A stretch of 64,000 nt of DNA from JADGGM01 sp025449955 (GTDB lineage: Bacteria; Gemmatimonadota; Gemmatimonadetes; Gemmatimonadales; Gemmatimonadaceae). The translations under genes and the position numbers were made by a program. The notes below the pieces were generated by a model, which saw only the letters and a list, made by a program, of their open reading frames with translations, was not told where the DNA came from and ran no database searches. The stretch is taken from positions 1-64,000 of the forward strand of contig DATBNO010000059.1 of assembly GCA_036554285.1 (NCBI GenBank), in the 5' to 3' direction. The first letter of the stretch is position 1. Each line of letters begins with the position of its first letter. Positions 1-9,939 of this stretch are shown here, piece by piece.

Positions 1-54
1 CCATTCCTGTTTCGGCTGCATGATGATGTTCTTCGCCCTGTCGATCAGGCCCAT
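1..54 (-). CDS. Yip1-family membrane protein, N-terminal fragment
   Basis: Only the first 18 codons lie in the window. The peptide starts MGLIDRAKNIMMQPKQEW, which resembles the cytoplasmic start of bacterial Yip1-domain membrane proteins (short helix, Lys-x-Glu-Trp before the first membrane segment). A GAGG-like site lies just upstream of the ATG on the minus strand. The rest of the gene is to the left of the window, so the call rests on the N-terminal signature only. Confidence 0.45.
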   Translation of the reverse strand, partial: MGLIDRAKNIIMQPKQEW

Positions 55-466
55 GTGAGTATCCCTCGCCAGACGTGACGATGTGGGGGATGGCGGCGCT
101 GTGCAGGCATACCGAACAGGCATCCGCCGAACTGAACTGCCGCAGGAACGGGTGATGATTCGGTATCCGCGAGTTGAGCGCAAGAGGCCCATCAACGTCG
201 AAGTGCGAAATTTGCGGAACTGTGGCGTAGGCAATGTCTTGAGGACAGTTGGTAGAGCTCGGTTGGTGCGGTGTCCCAAATGGGCCACGGGCAGTGTCCA
301 GCGGCACGGACGAATTGGCCGCCGAGATTGCCTAAAAAGTGTTGTGTAGCAACGACTTGCGCAGCGGCACGACAGTCGCCATAGTGCAGTAGCCGGGCAA
401 AGGTATGGAGCCCGGTGGTTCCGCCTGCTGGAGTCGGTCGGCGGCCTCGAGTTTTCGGGAGGGGAT
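55..466. other. intergenic region, divergent promoters expected
   Basis: About 410 bases lie between the divergent Yip1-like gene and the DUF4384 gene. An 88-codon open frame on the plus strand has no recognisable protein features and is treated as chance. The part near 320-360 is locally AT-richer and may hold the promoter of the right-hand gene, but no clear -35/-10 pair was found. Confidence 0.4.
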
Positions 467-1993
467 ATGCTCTCCGTATTGTTGGTTCCTTTGATGCTCT
501 CGGGCGTAGCGACGGCTGGTCAGCCCACGCCGACGCGCGCCGATTCCGTGGATCCCAATCCGGCGGTCCGCGTCTCTCTCGATCGTGATGTCTACCAGCG
601 AGGAGACCAGGCGCACGTCAAGGTCGACATCCGCGATGACGGTTATCTCGTCGTGATGCGCGTGTCGCCCGATGGATTGGTGCGGGTGCTATTCCCGCTC
701 GATCCGACCGACGACAATTTCGTGCGCGGCGGGAAGAGCTACGAGATCGTGGGACGCGGCGGCGGCGAGTCGTTCGCCGTGGAGTCCACCTCGGGGAGCG
801 GCGTGGTGTACGCGGCCTGGTCGGCGCAGCAATTCCAATTCAACGACTTTGCGCGCGACGGTCACTGGGATTACACGGTGATGGGCGACAGCGCGCTCGC
901 GCAGGACCCGGAGACGGGCCTAACGAACATCGTTGGGCGCATGGCCAGCGCGCATTTCGACTACGACCTGCAGACGTACAGCGCGCAGCAAACCGTCGCG
1001 TACGCGCAGCCCAACTATTACATGGATCCGTACGGCTACGACTCGTACGGGTATGACCCGTACTACGACCCGTTCTTCTACGGTTACGGGCCCTACTTCG
1101 GTGGCGGCTTCATTTCGATCGGGTTTGGCGGCGGACCGTTCTTCTTCAGTCCGTTCCGTCGGTTCCCGTCGCCGTTTTTCTTCCGGCGCCCGTTCTTCGA
1201 GCGCCCGTTCGTCGCGTGCTTCGACTGCGGTGTCTTTGCCCGTCCGCGGCCGTTCCTGGCAAATACGCCGTTCAGGTTCAACGGCCGCGTCGGAGGCGGC
1301 AGCACAATCGTAGGCGTGCAGTACCGTCCGCGGACGACATTCGGCGGCAACGGGTTCGTGGGAGCGCGGTTCGCGGGTATGTCGCTTGGCGGCATGCACG
1401 CGTTGACGGGCGGCGCGGCGTTGCGGCCACGGGACGTCGGCGTGCGGAGCACGCCGGTGGCGGTGCGCTCGCCTAACGAAGGGACGCGCATGAGTGGCCC
1501 GACGGTGTTCGGTCCCGGTCGTCGCGAGGGATTCGCGGGGACGCGAGCTGTTCCCAACCGGCCGCACTTCGAGCCGCCGGTTCGCGCGCCGGAGACCTTC
1601 CGGGGAAACGGCAATGCACGGCCGGGCACGCGCGTGGCGGAGCCGCCGTCTCGGGTGAACGAGCCGCGCGGGCGGTCGAACGTCCAATCGATGCCGCGGT
1701 TCAGCGGACCGGCGCAGCGTGTGCCGGGCTATAGGACGGAGACGCCACGCATGGATGCTCCTCGCATGAATGCTCCTCGCATGGAGCCGCAGCGGGTCGA
1801 GTCGCCGCGTCCGGAGTCGCGCGTGGAAGCGCCGAGGTTCGAGGGTTCACGCGCGGCGCCGCGGATGGCGCCGCGTGAGGCACCGAGGGCGTCCGCGCCG
1901 CGCATGTCGGCGCCTCGGATGTCGGCGCCTCGGATGTCGGCACCGCGTGGCGGTGGTGGCGGCGGCGGAGGCGGGGGCCGCCATCACCGGTAA
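467..1993 (+). CDS. secreted DUF4384-domain protein with low-complexity tail
   Basis: The start ATG follows GGAGG at 458-462. Residues 1-18 form a signal peptide. Residues about 30-130 match the DUF4384 fold (DRDVYQRGDQAHVKVDIRDD, then VSPDGLVRVLFPLDPTDDN), a beta-sandwich seen in surface or lipoprotein-like proteins. The middle is rich in Tyr, Phe, Gly and Pro (residues 180-260). The last 100 residues are built of imperfect Ala-Pro-Arg-Met units and end in a run of about ten glycines then RHHR. The DNA for the tail holds near-perfect tandem 15-mers around 1900-1945, so its length probably varies between strains. The molecular function is unknown; location is inferred as envelope or extracellular. 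Confidence 0.75.
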   Translation: MLSVLLVPLMLSGVATAGQPTPTRADSVDPNPAVRVSLDRDVYQRGDQAHVKVDIRDDGYLVVMRVSPDGLVRVLFPLDPTDDNFVRGGKSYEIVGRGGGESFAVESTSGSGVVYAAWSAQQFQFNDFARDGHWDYTVMGDSALAQDPETGLTNIVGRMASAHFDYDLQTYSAQQTVAYAQPNYYMDPYGYDSYGYDPYYDPFFYGYGPYFGGGFISIGFGGGPFFFSPFRRFPSPFFFRRPFFERPFVACFDCGVFARPRPFLANTPFRFNGRVGGGSTIVGVQYRPRTTFGGNGFVGARFAGMSLGGMHALTGGAALRPRDVGVRSTPVAVRSPNEGTRMSGPTVFGPGRREGFAGTRAVPNRPHFEPPVRAPETFRGNGNARPGTRVAEPPSRVNEPRGRSNVQSMPRFSGPAQRVPGYRTETPRMDAPRMNAPRMEPQRVESPRPESRVEAPRFEGSRAAPRMAPREAPRASAPRMSAPRMSAPRMSAPRGGGGGGGGGGRHHR

Positions 1994-2017
1994 GGCCGGT
2001 GCATAGGGCGGCCTAGG

Positions 2018-2053
2018 GATCGAGGGCGACGGCGGAAGCCGTCGCCCTCGATC
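2018..2053. terminator. perfect 16-bp hairpin between convergent genes
   Basis: Arms 2018-2033 and 2038-2053 are exact reverse complements of 16 bases with a GGAA loop at 2034-2037. It lies 25 bases after the DUF4384 stop and 30 bases from the end of the convergent phosphodiesterase gene, so it can terminate both. There is no T run, as usual in such GC-rich genomes. Confidence 0.8.
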
Positions 2054-2082
2054 GTTAGGCCACGGAGTTGGGTCCGCCCGTG

Positions 2083-2880
2083 TCAGGCCACGCGGCCCGC
2101 TTCGCGGGCCGCGAGCATTGCACCGGGTCGGTTCGTGATCACCCCGCACACGCCCTGTTCCCAGAGCGTCAGCGACAACTCCGGACTGTCGATCACCCAC
2201 ACGTGCGTCGGGCACCCGACGCCGCGCGCGGCGCCGGCGAGCATGCGCATCGGAATCGGAATGGCGTTGAATCGCGTCGGGATCGTGAGCGCGCGGTATC
2301 GCGCGGGGCGCGGCGCACGGCCGACCAGCGCGCGGCTCACGAGCGACAGCGTCTCGGCGCGCGTCGCGCTGCGTATCCACGGCGGCGCATCGAACGGCGC
2401 CAGCGCGCGCTCGTCGAACGATGCGAGAATGCACCGCGCCACGGCCCCTGCCGCCGCGACCACGCGCCGCACCGCCGGCGCCGCGCGCGGCGTCTTGAGC
2501 TCCACGATGCACGGCGTGTCGGGGAACATGCCTAACACGTCGGACAGCGTCGGGACGCGCACGCCGCGTCCCTTGAACGGGAACGTGGCGCCGCGATCGC
2601 TTGTAAAGCGTGCGCCGGCATCGGCATCGCGGAAAGCTTCGTAGGGCATGGAAGCCACAGCGCCGCGGCGGTCGGTCGTGCGGTCGAGCGTGGAATCGTG
2701 GATCACCACCGGCACGTCGTCGGCTGATACGTGCACGTCGAGCTCGAATGCTTCGGCGCCGAATGCGGCTGCGCGCTCGAAGCCGACGAGCGTGTTCTCC
2801 GGTGCGAATGCCGACGCGCCGCGGTGCGCAATCACCGGGTGCGCCTCGAGATCGAGCAACAGGCTCGTCGCGCCGCTCAC
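2083..2880 (-). CDS. glycerophosphodiester phosphodiesterase
   Basis: This gene encodes a GDPD-family TIM-barrel enzyme that hydrolyses glycerophosphodiesters to glycerol 3-phosphate and an alcohol. Visible signatures are IAHRGASAFAPENT near the start (catalytic His-Arg and Glu-Asn), then ELDVH and IHDSTLDRTT, and near the end WVIDSPE plus a GVITNRPG strand typical of the family. No signal peptide, so probably cytoplasmic. The GTG at 2880 overlaps the kinase stop by 4 bases (GTGA) and is preferred over an upstream start at 2907, so it is the last gene of the regulator/kinase operon. At about 265 residues it is normal for bacterial GDPDs. Confidence 0.88.
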   Translation of the reverse strand: MSGATSLLLDLEAHPVIAHRGASAFAPENTLVGFERAAAFGAEAFELDVHVSADDVPVVIHDSTLDRTTDRRGAVASMPYEAFRDADAGARFTSDRGATFPFKGRGVRVPTLSDVLGMFPDTPCIVELKTPRAAPAVRRVVAAAGAVARCILASFDERALAPFDAPPWIRSATRAETLSLVSRALVGRAPRPARYRALTIPTRFNAIPIPMRMLAGAARGVGCPTHVWVIDSPELSLTLWEQGVCGVITNRPGAMLAAREAGRVA

Positions 2881-4244
2881 AGCGGCAGCCTGAGGCGCGC
2901 CTCGCACCCTTGGCCCTCGCGGCGATTCTCGAGCGTGAGCACGCCGCCGTGCGCCTCGGCGATCTGCCGGCTGAGCGCGAGCCCGATGCCCGATCCGTTA
3001 GGCTTGGTGGTGAAGAACGGCACGAACAGGTTGGTCGTGTCGGGGAGGCCGAGTCCGTCGTCGCGGACCCAGACGTCGAGCGTGCCGCCGTTGCGCGTCC
3101 ATCCCACGGCTACGCCGCCGTGCGTCTCCAGCGACGCATCGGCCGCGTTGCGCACCAGGTTGATGAGCACCTGCTCGAGCTGGTCGGCGTCGGCGGAGAT
3201 GGTGGTGGCCGGACCGGCCACCACGCGCACCGGCAACCGCGTCTCGAGATGCGCCACGCGGCTGATCCACTGTCCGACATCCATAGGCAGCGGCTGCGGA
3301 TTGGGCAGTCGCGCGAGCAGCGCGTACGCGGACATGAACCGGCCTAACGATTCGCTGCGGCCGGCGATGACCGTCAGGCCGCCGCCCACGTCGTCGCGCC
3401 AATCGCCGGGCAGCGTCGGGCGCGCCAGCAAATCGCGCAGGCTCGCGGCGATCGACTTGATCGGCGCGAGCGAGTTGTTGATCTCGTGTCCCAGCACGCG
3501 GATGAGGCGCTGCCACGCCTGACGCTCCTCCTCGCGCAACACGCGGCTCAAGTCGGAGAGCACGACCAGCTGGTGCGGGCGCCCGTCCTGGCGAAAACTG
3601 CCGCGGCGCAGCTGCCACTTGCCGCGACCGCCGGGGAAATCCAGATCCACCGTCCGGTCGTCGTCGCCGCGCAAGCATTCGGCCAGGCCTAACGCAGCCG
3701 ACGTGCGGCCGAGCAGGCGCTCGGCGGGTTGATCGAGGAGGCGTTCGCCGCCGCCGTTCACGAGCCTGAGCGCACGGTGCTCGTCGAACGCGAAGATGGC
3801 GACGTCGATCTCGGCCATCACGGTGCGAAGCAGCGCGGTGGCCTCGAGCGCGCCCAAACGCTGCGACCGAAGTGTCTCGCCGAGGATGTTCACCTCGAGG
3901 AGCGCGAGGCCGAGTGCGTCGTCTTCGCGCGCGCCACGGGCGCGGATGGAGAAATCGCCCTCACGCAGCGCGGCCAGCATGTTGGATATCGTCTGCAACG
4001 GTCGCACCACGCGCTCGCGCAGCGCGAGCGTCACACCGAGCCACGCGCCGAACACGAGGATGGAGAGAGTCCAGCGGAGTCGATCGGAGTAGTCGCCGGT
4101 CCAGAGCAGCGTGAGTGCGACCACGCCGCCAGGTGTTCCGGCGAGCACAGCGAGCAAGAATATCCGGCGCTCGAAGGCCGAAGGCTGCGCCGGTTTGGAA
4201 GGCGTCGTTAGGCTGGTGGCGTGTGGCTTTCGCTCAGAGGCCAT
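2877..4244 (-). CDS. NtrB/NtrY-like sensor histidine kinase
   Basis: Two membrane helices (about residues 28-48 and 58-76) are followed by a HAMP-like region, a PAS-like sensor (about 125-235), the H-box with phospho-accepting His253 in RVLGHEINNSLAPI, the N-box INLVRNAADAS, and the ATP lid with DDGLGLP and PFFTTKPNGSGIGLAL. It would phosphorylate the NtrC-type regulator encoded directly upstream, whose last 11 bases it overlaps. The short loop between the two helices suggests that the signal is sensed in the membrane or the cytoplasm rather than in a large periplasmic domain. The signal itself is unknown; the adjoining exporter suggests envelope stress or an exported substrate. Confidence 0.9.
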   Translation of the reverse strand: MASERKPHATSLTTPSKPAQPSAFERRIFLLAVLAGTPGGVVALTLLWTGDYSDRLRWTLSILVFGAWLGVTLALRERVVRPLQTISNMLAALREGDFSIRARGAREDDALGLALLEVNILGETLRSQRLGALEATALLRTVMAEIDVAIFAFDEHRALRLVNGGGERLLDQPAERLLGRTSAALGLAECLRGDDDRTVDLDFPGGRGKWQLRRGSFRQDGRPHQLVVLSDLSRVLREEERQAWQRLIRVLGHEINNSLAPIKSIAASLRDLLARPTLPGDWRDDVGGGLTVIAGRSESLGRFMSAYALLARLPNPQPLPMDVGQWISRVAHLETRLPVRVVAGPATTISADADQLEQVLINLVRNAADASLETHGGVAVGWTRNGGTLDVWVRDDGLGLPDTTNLFVPFFTTKPNGSGIGLALSRQIAEAHGGVLTLENRREGQGCEARLRLPL

Positions 4245-5613
4245 GCGTGGAGAGCCGGCGATAGAGCGCGCTCCGGCTCAGTCCCAAGGCTTTGGCTGCC
4301 TGGCTCACGTTCCCATCGTAGCGGGTCAGCGCCTTCTGGATGAGAACGCGCTCGGCTTCCTCGAGGGTCAGCTCCTCGTAGCGCGACGCCGCGCCCTGCG
4401 TACCGGGCCGCAACGCCAGGTCGGCGGCACGCACCATGTCGCCCTGCGCAAGCAGCACTGCGCGCTCGACGGAGTGGTCGAGCTCGCGAATGTTGCCGGG
4501 CCACGAGTGATCGAGCAGCGCCTGCATCGCGGCGGCGTCGAAGGTGCCGAGTGGCTTCTGGTACCGGTCGGCGTGCCGCTTGAGGAAGTGCATGGCGAGC
4601 GCGGGAATGTCTTCGCGGCGCTCGCGTACCGGCGGCAAGTGGATCTCGATCGTGTTGAGGCGGAAGAGCAGGTCCTCGCGGAAATGCCCACCGCTGACCT
4701 CGGTATTCAGGTCGACGTTGGTCGCGGACACGATGCGCGCGTTCACGGCGCGCGGACGCGAGGTGCCGACACGTTCCACCTCGCCCGTTTGGAGCACGCG
4801 CAGCAGCTTGGCCTGCAGGCCTAACGAGATGTTGGCGATCTCGTCCAGGAACAACGTGCCGCGATCGGCGAGCTCGAAGCGTCCGACGCGATCGGTCTTG
4901 GCGTCGGTGAAGGCGCCCTTCACGTGACCGAACAGCTCGCTCTCGAACACGCCCTCGGACAATCCGCCCATATTGACGGCGACGAACGCGTGGCCGACGC
5001 GCGGCGACACGGCGTGCAGCCAGCGCGCGACCATCTCCTTGCCGGTGCCGTGCTCGCCGGTGACGAGCACGTTGGCGTCGGACGGTCCGACGCGCTCCAT
5101 GAGCTGGAGCACGGGGCGCATGCGCGGCGACGCGGCGATGAGGTGCGGCACGCCGTCCTTGCGGAGCAGGGCGTTCTCGCCTTCGAGCCGTTGGGCTCGG
5201 CGAATGGCCCTGCCTAACTCGAGCTGCGAGCGCAGCGTGGCCATGAGGCGCGCGTTGTCCCACGGCTTTTCGATGTAGTCCCAGGCGCCCTGGCGCATCG
5301 CTTCGACCGCGCCGTCGACGCTGCCCCACGCCGTCATCACGATGACGGGGAGCGTCCGATCGATTTCGCGCAGGCGCGGCAACAGGTCCAAGCCTTCGCG
5401 GCCGGACGTCGTGTCGCGCGTGTAATTGAGGTCCATGATCACCGCGTCGAAGTCGCGTTCTTCGACGGCCGACGCAACGCTGGTCACCGAGCGCGCGGTC
5501 TCGATCTGGAATCCCTCGCCCTTGAGCATCAAGCGCAAGGCCTCGAGCACGTCGGGCTGGTCGTCCGCGATGAGGATGCGGAGCGGTATCTCGGGAACGG
5601 CGAGTGGACTCAC
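4234..5613 (-). CDS. sigma-54-dependent response regulator, NtrC family
   Basis: Domain order is receiver (ILIADDQPDVLEALRLML, phospho-Asp in VIMDLNY, Lys in YIEKPWD), AAA+ sigma-54 activator (Walker A GEHGTGKE, GAFTDA loop, Walker B GTLFLDEI, RFRLN-type arginine region) and a C-terminal Fis-type helix-turn-helix (SQAAKALGLSRSALYRRL). Walker A has His where Ser is usual. The frame is open up to an ATG at 5694, but that start would overlap the ATPase gene by about 50 bases; GTG at 5613 lies 28 bases after the ATPase stop and is preferred. It is expected to activate sigma-54 promoters, probably of this exporter operon. Confidence 0.9.
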   Translation of the reverse strand: MSPLAVPEIPLRILIADDQPDVLEALRLMLKGEGFQIETARSVTSVASAVEERDFDAVIMDLNYTRDTTSGREGLDLLPRLREIDRTLPVIVMTAWGSVDGAVEAMRQGAWDYIEKPWDNARLMATLRSQLELGRAIRRAQRLEGENALLRKDGVPHLIAASPRMRPVLQLMERVGPSDANVLVTGEHGTGKEMVARWLHAVSPRVGHAFVAVNMGGLSEGVFESELFGHVKGAFTDAKTDRVGRFELADRGTLFLDEIANISLGLQAKLLRVLQTGEVERVGTSRPRAVNARIVSATNVDLNTEVSGGHFREDLLFRLNTIEIHLPPVRERREDIPALAMHFLKRHADRYQKPLGTFDAAAMQALLDHSWPGNIRELDHSVERAVLLAQGDMVRAADLALRPGTQGAASRYEELTLEEAERVLIQKALTRYDGNVSQAAKALGLSRSALYRRLSTHGL

Positions 5614-5641
5614 GGTGCCTAACGCTGGTGATGCGAGCGGA

Positions 5642-6394
5642 CTAGACGATCCATCCGTCCTTGAGATTGATGATGCGATTCCCATAGCCCGCATTCGTCT
5701 CCGAGTGCGTCACTTGAATGATCGTGGTGCCCTGTTGGTTGAGCCGCGTGAACAGCTCCATGATCTCGGCGCCCTGGCTCGAGTGGAGGTTGCCCGTGGG
5801 CTCGTCCGCGAGAATGAGCCGCGGGCTCGCGATCACCGCGCGCGCGACGGCGACCAACTGCTGCTGTCCGCCGGAGAGCTGCCGCGGATAAAGATCTTTC
5901 TTGCCGACGATCTGGAAGCGGTCGAGCGTGTCGGCGACCATCGCTTCGCGCTCGCCCTTCTTGATGTTCCGGTACGAGAGCGGGATGTCGAGGTTCTCGG
6001 CCACCGTGAGATCATCGATCAGGTGATACTGCTGGAACACGAAGCCGATGTACTGCTTGTTGAGCGCGACGCGTTCCTTGATCGAGTACGTGTGGACCGG
6101 GTGTCCCAAGAACCAGAACTCGCCGGTCCACGCGCTGTCGAGCATGCCGACGACACTGAGGAGCGTCGATTTGCCGGCGCCGGACGGCCCCATGATGGAC
6201 ACGAACTCGCCGGGTTTCACGTCGATGCTCACGCGCCGGAGCACGAACACCTGTCCGTTCCCGACGGGATACGACTTGTCGATGTTGCGCGTGGAAATGA
6301 GCATCAGATCGGCGGGCGGCGCATCGGGTTGCACGTCGGATGCAGCCGGTACTTCGGGTCGAGCGCCGCCGAACAGTGATTTGAGAGAGGCCAT
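5642..6394 (-). CDS. ABC transporter ATP-binding protein, LolD/MacB type
   Basis: Nucleotide-binding subunit with Walker A GPSGAGKST, Q-loop FVFQQYHL, signature LSGGQQQ, Walker B LILADEPTGNL and the switch His in VTHS. The insert order and the short length are those of LolD/MacB-type ATPases that drive mechanotransmission permeases. ATG at 6394 lies 43 bases after the permease stop; the frame extends to 6481 but that would overlap the permease. A second, separate ATPase of the same type lies at 9096-9896, so one permease appears to be served by two ATPases, or one of them partners with a permease elsewhere. Confidence 0.9.
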   Translation of the reverse strand: MASLKSLFGGARPEVPAASDVQPDAPPADLMLISTRNIDKSYPVGNGQVFVLRRVSIDVKPGEFVSIMGPSGAGKSTLLSVVGMLDSAWTGEFWFLGHPVHTYSIKERVALNKQYIGFVFQQYHLIDDLTVAENLDIPLSYRNIKKGEREAMVADTLDRFQIVGKKDLYPRQLSGGQQQLVAVARAVIASPRLILADEPTGNLHSSQGAEIMELFTRLNQQGTTIIQVTHSETNAGYGNRIINLKDGWIV

Positions 6395-6437
6395 GGGTCC
6401 CGAGAATCCGCGAGGGGGATGATTTAATGGTAACCTG

Positions 6438-8906
6438 TCAGTCGGCTCGCAATGCCACCATGGGGTCGACGCGCGACGCACGATGCGCGGGGATCCACGC
6501 GGCGACGAGCGCGGTGGTGACCAGCACGACGATCACGCCGACGAGGCTCGCGGGATCGTCGGCGCCGACCTGGTAGAGGAGGTGCGTGAGGAGCCGCGCC
6601 GAGGCCAGCGCGCCGACGAGGCCGATGGCGAGCCCGCCTAACGTAAGGCCGAGCGCGCGCCGGAGCACGATGGCCAGCACGTCGCGCCGTTGGGCGCCCA
6701 GCGCCATGCGGAGTCCGAGCTCGCGGGTACGCTGTCCGACCAGGTACGACATGAGGCCGTAGAGTCCGATCGCGGCGAGCACGAGCGCGAGCAGGCCGAA
6801 CACGCTGAACATCGAGGCGCCGAGGAGCCGCGGCTGGAGCTGCGGCCGGAGGACGTCGGTGAACGGCTTGACCTCGACGTAGGGGAGATTGGGCGCGAGG
6901 TCGGCCATCGTGCGCCGGACGGTGGCCACTCCTGCCGCGGCGTCGCCGGTGGTGCGCACGAAGATATTCATCGAACCCATACCGGGCGTGACCGGGGTCC
7001 AGAAGTACTGCCGCTGCGATTCCACAATAGTGGAATACTTCGCGTTCGCGGCCACGCCGACGACGCTGTAGCAGACCCAGTTGTTGCTGTCGTCCTGCAT
7101 GTCGATGCAGTGGCCTAACGCAGACTTGCCGGGCCACATGCGCTTGGCGAACGCCTCGTTCACGATCGCGACGCGCGAGGCGGACGACACATCGGCCTCC
7201 GTGAACTCGCGTCCCTCGGTGATCGGCGTGCCGATGGTCGCGAAGTAGTGGGCGCCGACGTTGGACATGAGCGCCGCGTCTTCTCCCTGCATCGCGCTGG
7301 CGAGGTCGCCGGCGTCGGACATCGAGTGCGACGGCGTCGCCGCGTCGGGCACACGGAAATCGTTCACCATGAAACCGCCGGTGAGCGGGGTCATGTTGGC
7401 GATCGATGCGCTGCGCACGCCTGGGGTGGCGTCGAGTCGCTGGCGCGCCTGCTCGTCGAACCGCGCGCTCGCGCTGTCCTTGTAGCCGACGACCGAGAGG
7501 TCGACGTTCACGGCGAGCAGATGTTGGGCGTCCATCCCGAGGTTCACGCTCTCGGTGTTGCGGAGACTGTGCACGAACATGCCCGCGCCGGTGAGCAGCA
7601 CGACGGCGAGCGCGATCTGCACGATCATGAGCGTCGTGCGCAGTCCCGACCGGCGGTCGACGCCTTCGCGCGCGCCCTCCTTGAGGGAATCCGACAGATC
7701 GGGACGCGTGGAGGCGAACGCGGGTGCGAGGCCGAAGACGAGGCCGCACGCGATCGCGGCTGCGGAGGTGAACACGAGCACGCGTCCGTGGGCGAAGAAG
7801 CTGAGTGCCGGCAGCCCAACGGATGGGACGAGGTCCGAGCCCCAGAACGCGAGCAGCAGCCCCGCGCCGGCGCCTGACAACGCGAGCACCACGCTCTCGA
7901 CGAGCAGCTGGCGCATCAACCGCCACCGGTCGGCGCCGAGCGACAGGCGCACGGCGATCTCCTTTCGCCTAACGGTAGCGCGGGCGAGCAGCAAGTTGGC
8001 CGTGTTGGCGCAGGCAATGGCCAGGACGAGCGCCGCCGCGAGGGCGAGCCAGCGCGCGATGCGCGCGCTGTCGGATGTGCTGGGACCGCGCGCCGCGAGA
8101 ATGGGGCCGAGCGTCAAGTGCGGGTTGCGCGTCTCCATCGTGTCGCGGGTCTGCACGAGATGGCGATACATCGACTCCATTTCACCGCGCGCCGTTTCGC
8201 GACTCACGCCGGGAGCCAAGCGACCTACAGCTTGCAACCACAGGGCGTTGTTGGACGTGAGGTACATCGAGGGATAGCCGACGAGCTTGGCGAGCGAGAT
8301 GGGGATCCACACGTCGGCGTTCGCGGCGTCCACGCCATGGAAGTCGGCCGGTGCGACGCCGATCACGGTGTACTCGTGTCCGTCGAGCGTGATCTGCTTG
8401 CCGACCACCGCGCGATCGCCGCCATAGGCGCGTTGCCAGTATGCGTGGCTGATGACGGCCGTCGGTGCGCTGCCTGGTCCTTTGTCATCCTCGGCGGCGA
8501 AAAAGCGGCCGAGCGAGGGCTGGACGCGCAGCACCGAAAAATAACTTCCGGTAACAAGGTACCCATCCACGCGCCGCGCCGCCGGTCCAAGCCCGGCGCT
8601 CACGTCCAGCGCCGAGAACGCAGCGATGCCGGAGAGCGATTTCAGCCCGTCGCGCCACGCTTGGTACGTGGGGTACGAGACGGTGGGCGCGTTGTTCATC
8701 ATCACGTACTTGGCGCGCTCGTTGATATACGGCCTGACGATGCCGCCGGGGTCGCCCACGCCCGGCGGGGGCCGGAAGAACAACGAGTCGACGATGCCGA
8801 ATACGGTGCTGGTAGCGCCGATGCCTAACGCAAGGCAGAGGACGGCGGCCGCCGTGAACCCCGGAGTCCGGCGGAGGGAGCGGACGGCGTACGTGAGGTC
8901 GGACAC
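6438..8906 (-). CDS. MacB/FtsX-type ABC permease of the duplicated orphan kind
   Basis: About 820 residues made of two MacB_PCD-FtsX repeats. An N-terminal cytoplasmic stretch (DLTYAVRSLRRTPGFT) precedes helix 1 (AAAVLCLALGIGATSTVFGI), then a large periplasmic domain, three helices with the EIAVRLSLGA signature, then the second half with the GLRMALGAQRRDV signature and final helices ending DPMVALRAD. These long permeases are frequent in Acidobacteria and Gemmatimonadota. GTG at 8906 with GAGG six bases upstream is chosen; an upstream GTG at 8933 lies inside a palindromic repeat element. It would move a lipid, lipoprotein or small molecule across the envelope; substrate unknown. Confidence 0.88.
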   Translation of the reverse strand: MSDLTYAVRSLRRTPGFTAAAVLCLALGIGATSTVFGIVDSLFFRPPPGVGDPGGIVRPYINERAKYVMMNNAPTVSYPTYQAWRDGLKSLSGIAAFSALDVSAGLGPAARRVDGYLVTGSYFSVLRVQPSLGRFFAAEDDKGPGSAPTAVISHAYWQRAYGGDRAVVGKQITLDGHEYTVIGVAPADFHGVDAANADVWIPISLAKLVGYPSMYLTSNNALWLQAVGRLAPGVSRETARGEMESMYRHLVQTRDTMETRNPHLTLGPILAARGPSTSDSARIARWLALAAALVLAIACANTANLLLARATVRRKEIAVRLSLGADRWRLMRQLLVESVVLALSGAGAGLLLAFWGSDLVPSVGLPALSFFAHGRVLVFTSAAAIACGLVFGLAPAFASTRPDLSDSLKEGAREGVDRRSGLRTTLMIVQIALAVVLLTGAGMFVHSLRNTESVNLGMDAQHLLAVNVDLSVVGYKDSASARFDEQARQRLDATPGVRSASIANMTPLTGGFMVNDFRVPDAATPSHSMSDAGDLASAMQGEDAALMSNVGAHYFATIGTPITEGREFTEADVSSASRVAIVNEAFAKRMWPGKSALGHCIDMQDDSNNWVCYSVVGVAANAKYSTIVESQRQYFWTPVTPGMGSMNIFVRTTGDAAAGVATVRRTMADLAPNLPYVEVKPFTDVLRPQLQPRLLGASMFSVFGLLALVLAAIGLYGLMSYLVGQRTRELGLRMALGAQRRDVLAIVLRRALGLTLGGLAIGLVGALASARLLTHLLYQVGADDPASLVGVIVVLVTTALVAAWIPAHRASRVDPMVALRAD

Positions 8907-8916
8907 GGCAATCCTC

Positions 8917-9092
8917 GGGAAGCGGCGGCTCACGCCGCCTTGGGGAAGCGGTTCCCTCGGGGAAAAAACGGCGGCCTCACGGCCGCCGTCGGGAACGGGC
9001 GGGGCCCGGGCCTCCCGCCCGTGTCCCCGGGGCGGCCTAACGGCCGCCCGGCCTCCCCATTCCCCAAGGCGGCGCCAGCCGCCGCTTCCCCG
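8917..9092. repeat. GC-rich palindromic element, copy 1
   Basis: A cluster of short hairpins lies between the permease and the ATPase: GGCGGCC-TCAC-GGCCGCC near 8970, a GC stem near 9000, GGCGGCC-TAAC-GGCCGCC near 9034-9051, and GGCGGCGCCAGCCGCC near 9069-9084. The units are bordered by GGGAAGCGG / TTCCCC, and the last unit recurs almost exactly at 52144-52166. It belongs to the dispersed family also seen at 21775, 22331, 48623, 52051 and 52955. Confidence 0.75.
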
Positions 9093-9095
9093 CCG

Positions 9096-9896
<801 letters not shown>

Positions 9897-9939
9897 GGGA
9901 GGCGGGGGTCGAGGTTGGGGGCGTTTTAGCGCGAAAGAC

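Noticed and set aside
83..349. 88-codon frame near the left end
   Set aside because: No ribosome site, no protein-like pattern, and it lies in a divergent promoter region.
4234..5694. His in the regulator's Walker A as a sign of inactivation
   Set aside because: The Gly-Thr-Gly-Lys-Glu core, GAFTDA loop and Walker B are intact, so ATP binding is still expected.
8917..9092. CRISPR-like array of palindromes
   Set aside because: Units vary in length and sequence and there are no regular spacers; they match the dispersed palindromic family.
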